DNA from: Amoebophrya sp. A120
Lineage: Eukaryota > Sar > Dinophyceae > Syndiniales > Amoebophryaceae
NCBI GenBank assembly: GCA_905178155.1
Contig: CAJINV010000010.1
Location: 1,036,678 to 1,100,677 of the forward strand
Direction: 5' to 3'
Length of the DNA: 64,000 bases
Shown: positions 51,001 through 58,383 of the stretch, piece after piece
How positions within the stretch are numbered: the first letter of the stretch is position 1
How the letters are laid out: each line of letters begins with the position of its first letter
Notes under the pieces: model-generated
What the model was told of the DNA's origin: nothing
Databases searched by the model: none
Seen by the model: only the letters and a program-made list of their open reading frames with translations
Program-made: the position numbers and the translations under genes

Positions 51001-54000
51001 TATCAAATGCAAAAATGTCTGGGTCTGGAAACTTGTGATGCAAGTCAGTCAATAACACATGCGCTGTAATGCGCCGCCAAGCATGACAAGTTCCTTCGTG
51101 CTTCTGTGCTGCGTATTCCGCATGAGAAGCTGCGTTTTTGCATGACGAGCGAGAGAGGCTGTTTGTGGTCACGCAATACAGATTTAAGGGCCATGCCAGA
51201 TCAGCATGACAAATCTCGCAATCTTCCAGACGCAGACATTTTTGCATTTGATACATTCCGGGCATAGCCGGCGGGACCATGTCCGTCACGGAGGTGTATC
51301 CTGTGCAAAAGTATCGTACCCTTAAGGTAAACCCGCATTACAAATTTTATTTCTCATGCTGAGGGGTATATGCATTTATACGAGTGCGATACTTTTGCAG
51401 TGCATAAGGTGTTACCCTTCACGATTTTCCCCTACTTCGTGATGCTGTGTGCGCCCTTTTTGGTGGTGGTTTTGACCCTATGGCCCATGCTGTCCATCAT
51501 CGCACACGGCCTGGGGTCGGTGTACATGATGCTGGGCGCTTTGTTCTACGTAGCCTACGCATTGGTCCTGTCCTACGGTGCTTTCAAAGGAATGCACACC
51601 ATGACGGCGTTTGAAGACTTGGGATCGGAAATCTACTTATGAACTGCAAAAGTATCGTATTCGTCTAAATGCATGCAGTACGTTGGAATGTTGTTTTTGG
51701 TTGGGATGTTGAGCATCACTACGAAATGTTGAAAATATACTGCGACAGGATTTTTGCGCGCAAGCATCGCAAAAGCAAAAGCAAAGCAATGGCGTACCCT
51801 TTTCCCTGTGAAAGCAAAACAGAACATCCGAACCCGAGAAAACACTCCACATCTCTCCAAGCCGATGGATTGCGCAAAACATTCGATTGCCGGAAAAAGA
51901 ACAATCGAAAGAAAAACAGCAATGCAATGGTCTACGGGAGAAGTGAATTGCTGGCAACAGTGGCCCGCAGTTGCCCCGATGTGGTGTGGTGATTTTCTTG
52001 CGCGCACGCAAAAAAGAGGGCAAGACGCGATATCAGCGAAAGAATTTCCCAGCTGTCGTTTTGATATGGAACCAACAAAAGGCAACTTTGGAAAATGGGC
52101 GAAAGGACTCAAAAGCAGGAGCCTCGCTCAAAATAAAATGTAAAGCAACGCTAAGAAATACGCAGCGCAAAAAACAAAATCGAAGCAAAACCAGCAATGC
52201 AATGGTCTAAGGGAAAAGCGCATTGCTGGCGCAAATAGCTACAAGATGCTAGCAGCAGCGGCGCCGGCGCACCTTGGCCCCTATTAAATGCGAGCGCGAA
52301 GAAGAGAATGCGAAGCCAACAAAGCAGTGCGCTCGCTCTTATTTGGATGGATGCGCTGAAGGCAACAGAAGATAACCTGGGGAGGAAAGACAGCCCCTAT
52401 AGAGAATAGCTACGGGGGAAAGGTCCCTGCTACCACGGCAAGCGAGGGGCGGAAATCGACGACGAGCTAGGAAGTTTGAGTGCACGAGAAGCAGAGCCGC
52501 TGCGATCATCGGAGCGAGTTTGCTTCGGTGCGTGGGGCGAAGGGCGAAGCGAGATTACGGGGGAGGGGGGGGGGAAAGGGCGCGGAGGTCTGCGTTTTCG
52601 CCGCGAGCCGACTCCCCATGCTCGGTCGCCTGTGCGATTTCGATGCCCCGCGCGACGGCGGGCCCAGCCCCCGAAAAAAAAACCAGACGACAGCAGCGCC
52701 GGCCCCTGAAATAACAAAAAGCACGATCGCGCCCGGCGTGGGGCCCTCGCAATGCACGGACGAGCGCACGCATTTTCGAAGAGGAATGGGGGAGCAATGA
52801 ATCCCAGGGCCGCAGAATTTCAGCGGGACAACGCGCGACCAAACTGGCTCGGACGCAAGCGGGGCACGCAGCGGCGCACAATTACGGCACACAAGGGCGA
52901 ACGCAAGCGGGGGCCCTACGTCCTACAGGAGACAAGAGGGAGCCACGCGCCCTACGAGAGACAAGGGGAGCCGTTGCTGCTGGTGTTTTTCAAGAAAGCC
53001 GGGCGACTTTTTCAGCATGGTCATAAGGCCAGTTCGGATGTAATCCTGGCGACTTTTTCATGGGTTTTTGTGCGTTTTGAAATGATGAAAAACAATCCAA
53101 ATTGCGAGCAGTATTGCACTTTTTCAGCCATCACTGCAAGCAAATATGACGCCGATAGGTTTTTTTTGAAGGGGAAAACCACATTTGATCGCGGCGCGCG
53201 ATGAAATGTCTACACATTCCAACTAGAACAGCAATTGATCGCAGCAGCTGTTTTGTACGAAATCTACATTCCATCGTAGCAGCAATCGAAATTTCTGCAT
53301 GCATGACAAATTCCCTTAGCATGAGAAAGAAAATTTGTAATGCTGTTTTATCTTGAGAAAAAAATTTGTAATGCATGATTGCAATACGAGTACGATGCTT
53401 TTGCACAGGATACTACTCCCGGACGAACGAATCGAAGTTAGAACAACTGTATGAACCGCAAATATGTCTGGGTCTGGAAGGGTGCAAGGTTTGTCATGCT
53501 TGTCTAGCATGACTGAAAAGTCTGTGATGTGTGTCCAAGAAGAGACCCTTTTGCTTGTCATGCACAAACGCAGTTTCTTTGTCATGCCGAAAGCGCAACA
53601 CTAAGCCCTGCAAATATTTCTCATGGAGGTTGGTTGGCTGTGCATTACAGACCATTCACTATTCACAACTAAGCATTGTTACAAGTTTCCAGACCCAGAC
53701 GCTTTTGCATTTGATAAGCTACAGCATATGGCGATTCAGCATTACACGCCGAAGAAGTCGGTGTTTGGCAAGGTGTTGTCAGCTGTGTCGAAAAACAAGT
53801 CCACGAATGCGAGCCCTAAAATGTCCCCGGCAGCTCCGAGCGGCGGCAGGGAAAATCAAGTCGTAGTCTGTGGCGGTGAAATGATCCAGAAATGCAACAC
53901 AACACACACGACCCACAGCGAGGCGCTGAGGACCTATAACGGTCGTGTCGACCACCGCTGCACGGAAAAGAACTACGACAGTACGCTGTTGCAAGATGAG

Positions 54001-56184
54001 GAGGACAACAAGATCACCAAAACTCGATCGGAGGAAGAGATTGGGGACTTGGAAATGAGCGAGCACCAGGCGGTCGCGGTACTGGAAGATGTTAACCCGG
54101 TCGTCGTGTTTAATAATGGTAGTACTGGCGATGGACAGCAGGAACAGCAACCGCAAGACTATTCCGCCCAAGAGAACCACACTTTCGAAGACGCCGAGCA
54201 GTCGAACGCAGAAGAGATGCACAGTCTTGACCACCAGAGTTTCGTCGAAGGGCAGCATAGCAAAATGAACCAGAACTCCGCCGCGGACGACGATAGCGAA
54301 GATGCTGAGCAGAAGAACAACAAGCCCTTATCGGTCCGGGTCGTCGGACTAGCCCCGGCTTCCCCCGAGCGGGAAACGAGTCAGCTGAGCATACAGCAAA
54401 ACGTCACGGAAGATTCCGGCGGAATCATGCAGTCAACCTTTATAAAGTCCAGCGAGAAACTATGAAAGTGCACAACTCCCCCTCATTTGTATTGCATGCA
54501 CAGCAATATTACAAGCGTTAGAAAGAATACAGTTTTTGCATGCCAAATTTAGACAGGCGTGTAGTGCTATTTGGGCTGCCAGAACTTGCCATGCATACAG
54601 TGCTAAGAGCCAAGGCGTAAGTTAGGCACTTTGCATGACAAACGAGTGGGGGGGCTGTGCACTTTCATAGAAACTCCGAAAGAAGATGTCGCACTACAGC
54701 GGCATGATAGAATCCCGACTGAAGAACAACCGAACGGGAGGATTACTTGTCGGGTCGACGTTTCTCGGTGGGGTGGACGACATGACGAACAAGGCGAATG
54801 GTACAGCAGGAGGAGGTGTAAATGAAAACAAGCCGAATGTCGAGTACGCACTGGTACAGGCGACGTTGATCAAGCATCTGTGCACGAACGTGAAGAAGAA
54901 GATGATGAACGTGATGCGCTTGTCACTCCTTATGCAGATTCTGGCGCTGGGGTTCATCGCGGCGGCAATCATCATTGAGGGCAAGGAGTTCATCGATTTG
55001 GCCATCAATTCCGATATGGTGGCGAGCATCATGCTGCTCTATGAACTGCAAAAGTATCGTACTAGTAGTAGTAATTGCAACACAAATTCGCTCAGCGTGA
55101 CAAATGGAATTTGTCATGCTTATTTAGCTTGAAAAAGAAATCTGTCTTGCATGACTGCGATTAGTACGAGTACGATACTTTTGCACAGGATATGCTCTTC
55201 GCGGACGCAATGATCAACAAGACCATGATGGACCTTATCACTATCGATTTCCAATTCGGAGCGTTTATGCATTGCAAATGTGTCTTGGTCATCTGGAGAC
55301 ACGCAAACTTGTCTGTGATGCGTATTTTAGATCACACGAAAATCTGTCATGCATAAACAGCAAGAGCATCGATCCCGTTACCGTTTCTTGTCACCGAGAG
55401 CGGAAATTTGTCATGCGGATTAAGCATTGGTAGGCGCTTGAAAAACCTGTGATGCTAGGGCTTGCATGGCAGACCTTGAGGGTCAAGCAGAGACAGCATG
55501 ACAAACAGCTGTGCTCATCCAGACCAAGATAAATTTGCATTTGATAGCGTTGGTCAAAATGCGATTGTACAATGGCTACATGTCCGACGATCAGGACCTG
55601 TCCAACCTGGCGGTCCTTTTCAAATTTTCCGACGCCTTAAACGAACATTTCTGCAAGGGCATCCTCCGGGCGCAGGCCAAGGAGCAGCAGAAGCGGAGCG
55701 GGGACAAAAACGAAACGGATGGGAACAGTGCTACTACGAAAAACCCGACGTCGGTCGGCGCCAAGGGAAGTAGCGCCGCGTATTACAATGAAAAATGCCC
55801 CCACGACCCCCGAACTTGGGAGCATTTGTATTGCAAACCTTTCCAAGTGAAACACTCGCCCTCTTGCATCTATCAGCATCACAGGTTTCCAATCGTGAAT
55901 AGCAAAAATTTGTATTGCAAAAAACCCCAGCAAGAGCGGCGCTTGTCATGCAGGCGATGCGATACACGCCTAGACTCTGCATCAGAAAGATTCACACTCC
56001 TTTCATGCATGACAAAAAGTTTTCATGTGGAAGCTTCGCATCACAAATTTTTGCAACTTCAGGGGTGGAAGGCATTTTTCACTGTAATACCGCGAAGAAT
56101 TTGTTTACCGCGCCGGTGTCGTTTGTGGCGAACAAAATGGTCTCCGGGGTGAGTCCGCGCTCGAAAAAGGAATGCGTGGATTGA
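33030..56184 (+). CDS. Giant signal-peptide / PLA2 / lipase-3-like / multi-TM protein
   Basis: One frame through 46 exons (10,899 nt, 3,632 residues): signal peptide LSTSFAALLFCGLQQAFLL; a secreted phospholipase A2 signature (YNFCGAG, then DECCKTHDED near 326, the Cys-Cys-x-x-His-Asp core); a class-3-lipase-like GHGTGGTIATM near 588; Cys-rich regions; a second lipase-like GHHLGAAVATLF with VTFSSPAIF near 1752; then from about 2540 at least seven membrane segments (e.g. ALLFFLYVAVAGGLATVVLL) and acidic cytoplasmic stretches. The lipase nucleophile Ser of GHSLGG is Gly or His here, so these domains look inactive; the PLA2 His-Asp pair is kept. Edges: first exon 33030-33409, last 56095-56184. 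GT-AG introns: 33410-33593, 34836-34966, 45521-45649, and one near 36143-36232 (or GC-AG 36148-36222). The other 41 introns are the introners listed next. Whole-protein homologue not recognised. Confidence 0.8.
33711..33990. mobile_element. Introner, family C
   Basis: TATCCTGAGTAAAAACGTAC / GTTTTTAAATAGGATA; TSD GGCCG. Confidence 0.94.
34045..34323. mobile_element. Introner, family C
   Basis: TATCCTGTGTGAAAACGTCC / CGTTTTTACATAGGATA; TSD GAGAT. 49 nt of exon after the previous C copy. Confidence 0.94.
34523..34753. mobile_element. Introner, family E
   Basis: TATGAGAGTGCACAACTCCC / TTGTGCACTACTATG; TSD CGAGG. Confidence 0.9.
35069..35320. mobile_element. Introner, family I
   Basis: TATAACCCGCTCAGGTGTTA begins a TIR of about 45 bp whose complement ends at 35320; TSD TGGCG. 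The longest TIRs of any family here. Confidence 0.95.
35383..35606. mobile_element. Introner, family G
   Basis: TATCGCAAGAAAAAACTGTT / CACTTTTTTCGTGCGATG; flanks CGATT/CGATC. Excision assembles the PLA2 core DAIDECCKTHD. Confidence 0.9.
35653..35974. mobile_element. Introner, family F
   Basis: TATCAAAATGAAAAATCCCC / GGGATTTTTCATTTTGATA; TSD CGCTT. Only 41 nt after the previous element. Confidence 0.95.
36447..36596. mobile_element. Introner, family B
   Basis: TATGCATTGCAAAAGTATCG / GATACTTTTGCACCGGATA; flanks CGTTT/TGTGT, degraded. Confidence 0.9.
37089..37244. mobile_element. Introner, family B
   Basis: TATGAATTGCAAAAGTATCG / GATACTTTTGCACTGCATA; TSD CGGGC. Confidence 0.95.
37294..37555. 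mobile_element. Introner, family A
   Basis: TATCAATTGCAAATATGTGT / CATATTTGCAACCCATA; flanks CGGGG/TGGGG. 44-nt exon between it and the preceding B copy. Confidence 0.92.
38162..38414. mobile_element. Introner, family A
   Basis: TATGCATTGCAAAAATGTCT / TTTTTGCAGTTGATA; flanks TTCCT/TTTCT. Confidence 0.93.
39680..39820. mobile_element. Introner, family B
   Basis: TATGCAATGCAAAAGCATCG / CGATGCTTTTGCACAGGATA; TSD CGGCC. Confidence 0.94.
39874..40154. mobile_element. Introner, family C
   Basis: TATTCTGAGTAAAAACGTCC / CGTTTTTGCTCAGGATA; flanks GGGAG/GGAAG. 48-nt exon before it. Confidence 0.93.
40516..40779. mobile_element. Introner, family A
   Basis: TACCAAACGCAAATACTTAT / CATATTTGCAATGCATA; flanks GCTCC/GCTCT. 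The left TIR is diverged, the right intact. Confidence 0.88.
41296..41620. mobile_element. Introner, family F
   Basis: TATGGCAAGGAAAAATGTCC / GGGATTTTTCCTTTTGATA; flanks GGCGC/GGCGA. Confidence 0.92.
41728..41936. mobile_element. Introner, family G
   Basis: TATCCCACGCAAAAACTGAT / ACAGTTTTTTCTTGCGATA; flanks GACAC/GACTC. Confidence 0.9.
42010..42290. mobile_element. Introner, family C
   Basis: TATTCTGAGTAAAAACATCC / GGACGTTTTTACTCAGAATA; TSD CCGGC. Confidence 0.94.
43480..43644. mobile_element. Introner, family B
   Basis: TATGCAGTGCCAAAGTATCT / GATACTTTTGCACAGGATA; flanks GATCA/AATCA. Confidence 0.91.
43824..43973. mobile_element. Introner, family B
   Basis: TATGCATTGCAAAAGTATCG / GATACTTTTGCACAGGATA; TSD GAAGT. 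Confidence 0.95.
44627..44878. mobile_element. Introner, family A
   Basis: TATCAAGTGCAAAAATGTCT / TTTTTGCATTTGATA; TSD GTTCG. Confidence 0.95.
44949..45199. mobile_element. Introner, family A
   Basis: TATCAAATGTAAAAATGTCT / TTTTTGCATTTGATA; TSD CCCAG. 65-nt exon after the preceding A copy. Its interior matches the reverse complement of A copies such as 44627, so A elements sit in both orientations. Confidence 0.95.
45781..45995. mobile_element. Introner, family G
   Basis: TATCGCAAGAAAAGACTGCT / ACAGTTTTTTCTTGTGATA; TSD GACAG. Confidence 0.94.
46230..46376. mobile_element. Introner, family B
   Basis: TATGCCTTGCACAAGTATCG / GATACTTTTGCACAGGATA; TSD AGAGC. Confidence 0.94.
46489..46772. mobile_element. 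Introner, family C, worn edge
   Basis: TATGTAAAAACGTCCCCGCC at the left; right end GGGGACGTTTAAAAATACGAT. The flanks (TATCG/GCCTC) do not match; the right edge was placed so that the frame continues SYLYGKFG. Confidence 0.8.
46847..47104. mobile_element. Introner, family A
   Basis: TATCAAATGCAAATATGCCT / TTTTTGCAATGCATA; TSD ATGAC. Confidence 0.94.
47202..47423. mobile_element. Introner, family E
   Basis: TATGAAAGTGCACAGCTCCC / GGTTGTGCACTCTCATA; TSD ATGCG. Confidence 0.95.
47482..47772. mobile_element. Introner, family C
   Basis: TATTCTAAGGAAAAACGTCT / CGTTTTTGCTCAGGATA; flanks GAAGA/GAAAA. Confidence 0.92.
47865..48116. mobile_element. Introner, family A
   Basis: TATCAAATGTAAAAATGTCT / TTTTTACATTTGATA; TSD TCCGA. 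Confidence 0.95.
48160..48413. mobile_element. Introner, family I
   Basis: TATGACCCGCTCAGGTGTTA / GTAACAGCTGAGCAGGTTATA-type right end; TSD CGTAC. Its body is nearly identical to the copy at 35069, suggesting recent spread. Confidence 0.94.
48598..48971. mobile_element. Introner, family B, carrying a nested insertion
   Basis: 374 bp against about 150 for normal B copies. TATGCATTGCAAAAGCATCG / GATACTTTTTCACAGGATA; TSD GGGAT. The extra sequence begins near 48646 and includes a 14-bp perfect inverted repeat and duplicated words. Confidence 0.9.
48646..48870. repeat. Palindromic insertion nested in an introner
   Basis: CCCACTTTTCACCC (48679-48692) is exactly complementary to GGGTGAAAAGTGGG (48705-48718). 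GGCCAGTCGGTCA and ATGCTAAGCCAATTTGTAAT each occur twice further on, and the latter also occurs inverted near 48860. Looks like a small hairpin element plus local rearrangement of introner sequence. Confidence 0.75.
49033..49280. mobile_element. Introner, family A
   Basis: TATCAAATGCAAAAATGTCT / ACACTTTTGCATTTGATA; flanks GGAAA/GGAGA. The right TIR has lost a few bases (CACCGACCCAGAC). Confidence 0.9.
49888..50171. mobile_element. Introner, family C
   Basis: TATCCTGAGTAAAAACGTAC / GTACGTTTTTACTCAGGATA; flanks CGTCG/CCTCG. Confidence 0.94.
50192..50497. mobile_element. Introner, family H
   Basis: TATTGCGATGAAAAACGCCC / GGCATTTTTCACTGTAATA; TSD TCATC. A 15-nt exon (50177-50191) lies between it and the preceding C copy. 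Confidence 0.92.
50534..50830. mobile_element. Introner, family C, worn right edge
   Basis: TATCCTGTGGAAAAACGTGC / GGGGGCGTTTTTGCATATG. No clean TSD. The right edge was set by frame (exon resumes at 50836), uncertain by a few bases. Confidence 0.75.
51001..51253. mobile_element. Introner, family A
   Basis: TATCAAATGCAAAAATGTCT / TTTTTGCATTTGATA; TSD CATTC. Confidence 0.95.
51297..51406. mobile_element. Introner, family B, shortest copy (110 bp)
   Basis: TATCCTGTGCAAAAGTATCG / GATACTTTTGCAGTGCATA; TSD AGGTG. An internal deletion removed most of the left half. Confidence 0.92.
51638..53412. mobile_element. Introner, family B, split by a 1.6-kb insertion
   Basis: Left end TATGAACTGCAAAAGTATCG at 51638, right end GATGCTTTTGCACAGGATA at 53394-53412; TSD CTACT on both sides, so both ends belong to one element. 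Normal B sequence resumes at about 53300. Excision joins GSEIY to SRTNESKLEQ, keeping the frame of the giant gene. Confidence 0.87.
51670..53295. other. Foreign insert inside a B introner
   Basis: Composition changes from A-rich (CAAAAGCAAAAGCAAAG) to a GC-rich island at about 52430-52960 resembling the intergenic islands. CAGCAATGCAATGGTCTA occurs twice (51918 and 52191). Short open frames are present but none shows a known domain. No clear flanking duplication found. Confidence 0.6.
53450..53716. mobile_element. Introner, family A
   Basis: TATGAACCGCAAATATGTCT / ACGCTTTTGCATTTGATA; flanks AACTG/AGCTA. 32-nt exon upstream. Confidence 0.9.
54461..54669. mobile_element. Introner, family E
   Basis: TATGAAAGTGCACAACTCCC / GGCTGTGCACTTTCATA; TSD GAAAC. 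Confidence 0.95.
55040..55192. mobile_element. Introner, family B
   Basis: TATGAACTGCAAAAGTATCG / GATACTTTTGCACAGGATA; TSD TGCTC. Confidence 0.95.
55266..55546. mobile_element. Introner, family A, diverged
   Basis: TATGCATTGCAAATGTGTCT / ATAAATTTGCATTTGATA, with CTTGGTCATCTGG / CATCCAGACCAAG as a matching variant of the TIR core: both ends carry the same change, implying a sub-family. TSD GCGTT. Confidence 0.92.
55781..56089. mobile_element. Introner, family H
   Basis: TATTACAATGAAAAATGCCC / GGCATTTTTCACTGTAATA; TSD CCGCG. Its body is almost identical to the copy at 50192. Confidence 0.95.
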
Positions 56185-58383
56185 GACGTGGAAGAAGGCG
56201 GATTTTTTTTGGTGGGAAAGTAGCGAGGAATCTGAATTTGAATACGAAATGGCTTTAGAAGTTTTTTTAGTAGTTTCACGTAGTATAATCACGACAGCAA
56301 CAAGCAACTCTATCATCTAGAAATAGAAAGCAAAACAGAGTGTGAAAAAAGTTGACAAGATACTGTTTCTGGAAATAAGGCTTGAATAAGTAGAAGAATA
56401 TCGAAAGACCGCGCTTTTTCTCAATATAGCAAATTTTTTAGCAGCAAACTGATTTGAAAAGAATATGCAGATAGTGGTCTCAGCATAGCAAATCGAAAGC
56501 ATTGACTTCAAAACTCTCCTTGAAAAATAGCGACTGACTTTATTACAGAATATTTACAAATGATAGATTATTTTCCCATGAAGGTTCGATATCCTCGATT
56601 TCCTAGTTCCATAGATTGCGGACCCTTACACCAACATTCATATGAGTTTGAAAAGTAAAAGCATAGCATGATGAAAAACAAGTGCATACAAATGAAAAGG
56701 AAAAATATCGAAAGCAAACAGGAATGAAAGAAAAGAAAGAGTCCCCTCTAGCATCCCTGCAAAAGTCGAACGCGAACACAGCGCAGCGCTGGAGCAGTGA
56801 ACATGAAGACACAACATAAATGGGAACGAGAAAATAACATAACAACATGCGCTAGTAATGCTCTCAGCGTTATAATCTATCAGTGCCTAGTACACCTGCA
56901 CCGCATAGGTGGGAGGGCATCTTGTGAAGGGGAATCTGTTCCGCAAAGACGACCGCAGTCAACGAGTGAAGAACGAGAGTGTTTGCCAATACCGAGCGCA
57001 AATAGAGAGGCAGCAGGCGAATCTCCGATATTGCACAGATCACGATTGAAAGTCACCGGGGCAGTGAATGGCGAAGATTCTGCGAAGAAGGCCCGCCCTG
57101 TGGGCCAGCAGTGCAGAGCTGAGGAAGCGGGCAAATTATCGCGCGCTCCTGCGCCCCTGCTCTTGGTCCTGCGACCACCTAGCAGCGAAGCCAGTGGCGG
57201 CGGCTGGCGTGTGATTCAGTCGCCCCGCGTGTTGGGTGGCCGCTTTGTTTTCCGGGGGCCCGCCCGGTTGGGCCGCCTGCGCGGGCCGCGCGCGCCCGCG
57301 CGCCACGGCCGGCGGGGTTTTGTGTTGCTGCCAGAGCACCCGGGGAAGGGCCCAGGTAGATGGGTGCCGCCCGGCGGCGGGCCAATAGGCGGCGCGCCCC
57401 GCTGCGGCGCATTGGTTGCGGCATTTCAAAACCAGAAGCAGCCACCGCGATGGAATCGCACGCCCGCGCGCCCCGCGGAAGAAATCTCACGCGCCCGCGG
57501 CCGGCGCCTTCGCGCCCCCTTTTTGCCCCCTCCCCCTCGCCCGTGTCATGATTATTATCAGGCCGGAGAACACGCCGCCGGCCGCGCCCGATTCGGCATC
57601 CGCTGGGTCCAGCGCACACAATTCGAGTCATCATCGCCCGCGCGACGGAAGCCCTGCAGAGTCTCCGCGAGGTGGGGCGAACGCTGCGGAATTCTCTGCC
57701 GAATTCAGCGCGCACATTACGCCGGGCCCGGGCGGCGGGCCTTCTATCAATCTCTCCGCGCGCTCGGGGGATGATCCGGGGCGCCCCATTGCTTTGGCCG
57801 GTGTGGCTGTGTGACTTACTAGCCGGCCGGGCCAAGGTGTTTGCTTGCTGGGCCGGCTGGGTGGTGGCGCCCCCGCTCGTGGCCCTTTTTCGTCCCGGGC
57901 CGGCCCGTTTTTCTTGTGATCTTTGCGCTTGGCGTCGACGTGCCCCTGTGGAGGGCAGGGCAGACGGGACTTGGGTCTGCGCTGGTTTTTTTTGTGCCAG
58001 CCTCCCTCGTTCTACTTGCCGTTGTGGAAGTGGCCCCCGACCGCAGATGGTCCTGTCGCTGTTGCGTATGGATTTTGGCAGCCGACTTCGGTCTCTCGGC
58101 CCGTACTCGTTGTGGTAGTAGCGGTTGCAAGTAGATACTCTGTATTTATTGCGTCCTTATTAAAAATGCCCATGCGCACGCTTATTTGCTCTTCCTCTTT
58201 CAGGCCTGTTCCCTGTGTGCGGTGTTCTTTTCTCGAGTGCTGATGTGCCACGCCCTTCTTTTCTTGTTGTTCGTGCACGGTTGAAGAAGGCCGTAACAGT
58301 TCTCCGCCTGTTTTTGGCCTCACAGCGTTACTAACCGAACTTAAAATGAGAACTGCAACTGCCCATCTCGTTCTCGTCCCACC
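56185..58383. other. Intergenic, AT-rich then GC-rich
   Basis: 56185-56850 is AT-rich with no gene. About 57060-58110 is a GC-rich island like those at 28150-29800 and 60960-61960. The final 250 bp lead into PCYT2. Open frames inside the island are compositional. Confidence 0.6.

Noticed and set aside
51669-52210. A transposase gene in the large insert of the split introner
   Set aside because: The Lys/Arg/Gln-rich frames have no catalytic triad or zinc-finger pattern that I can identify.
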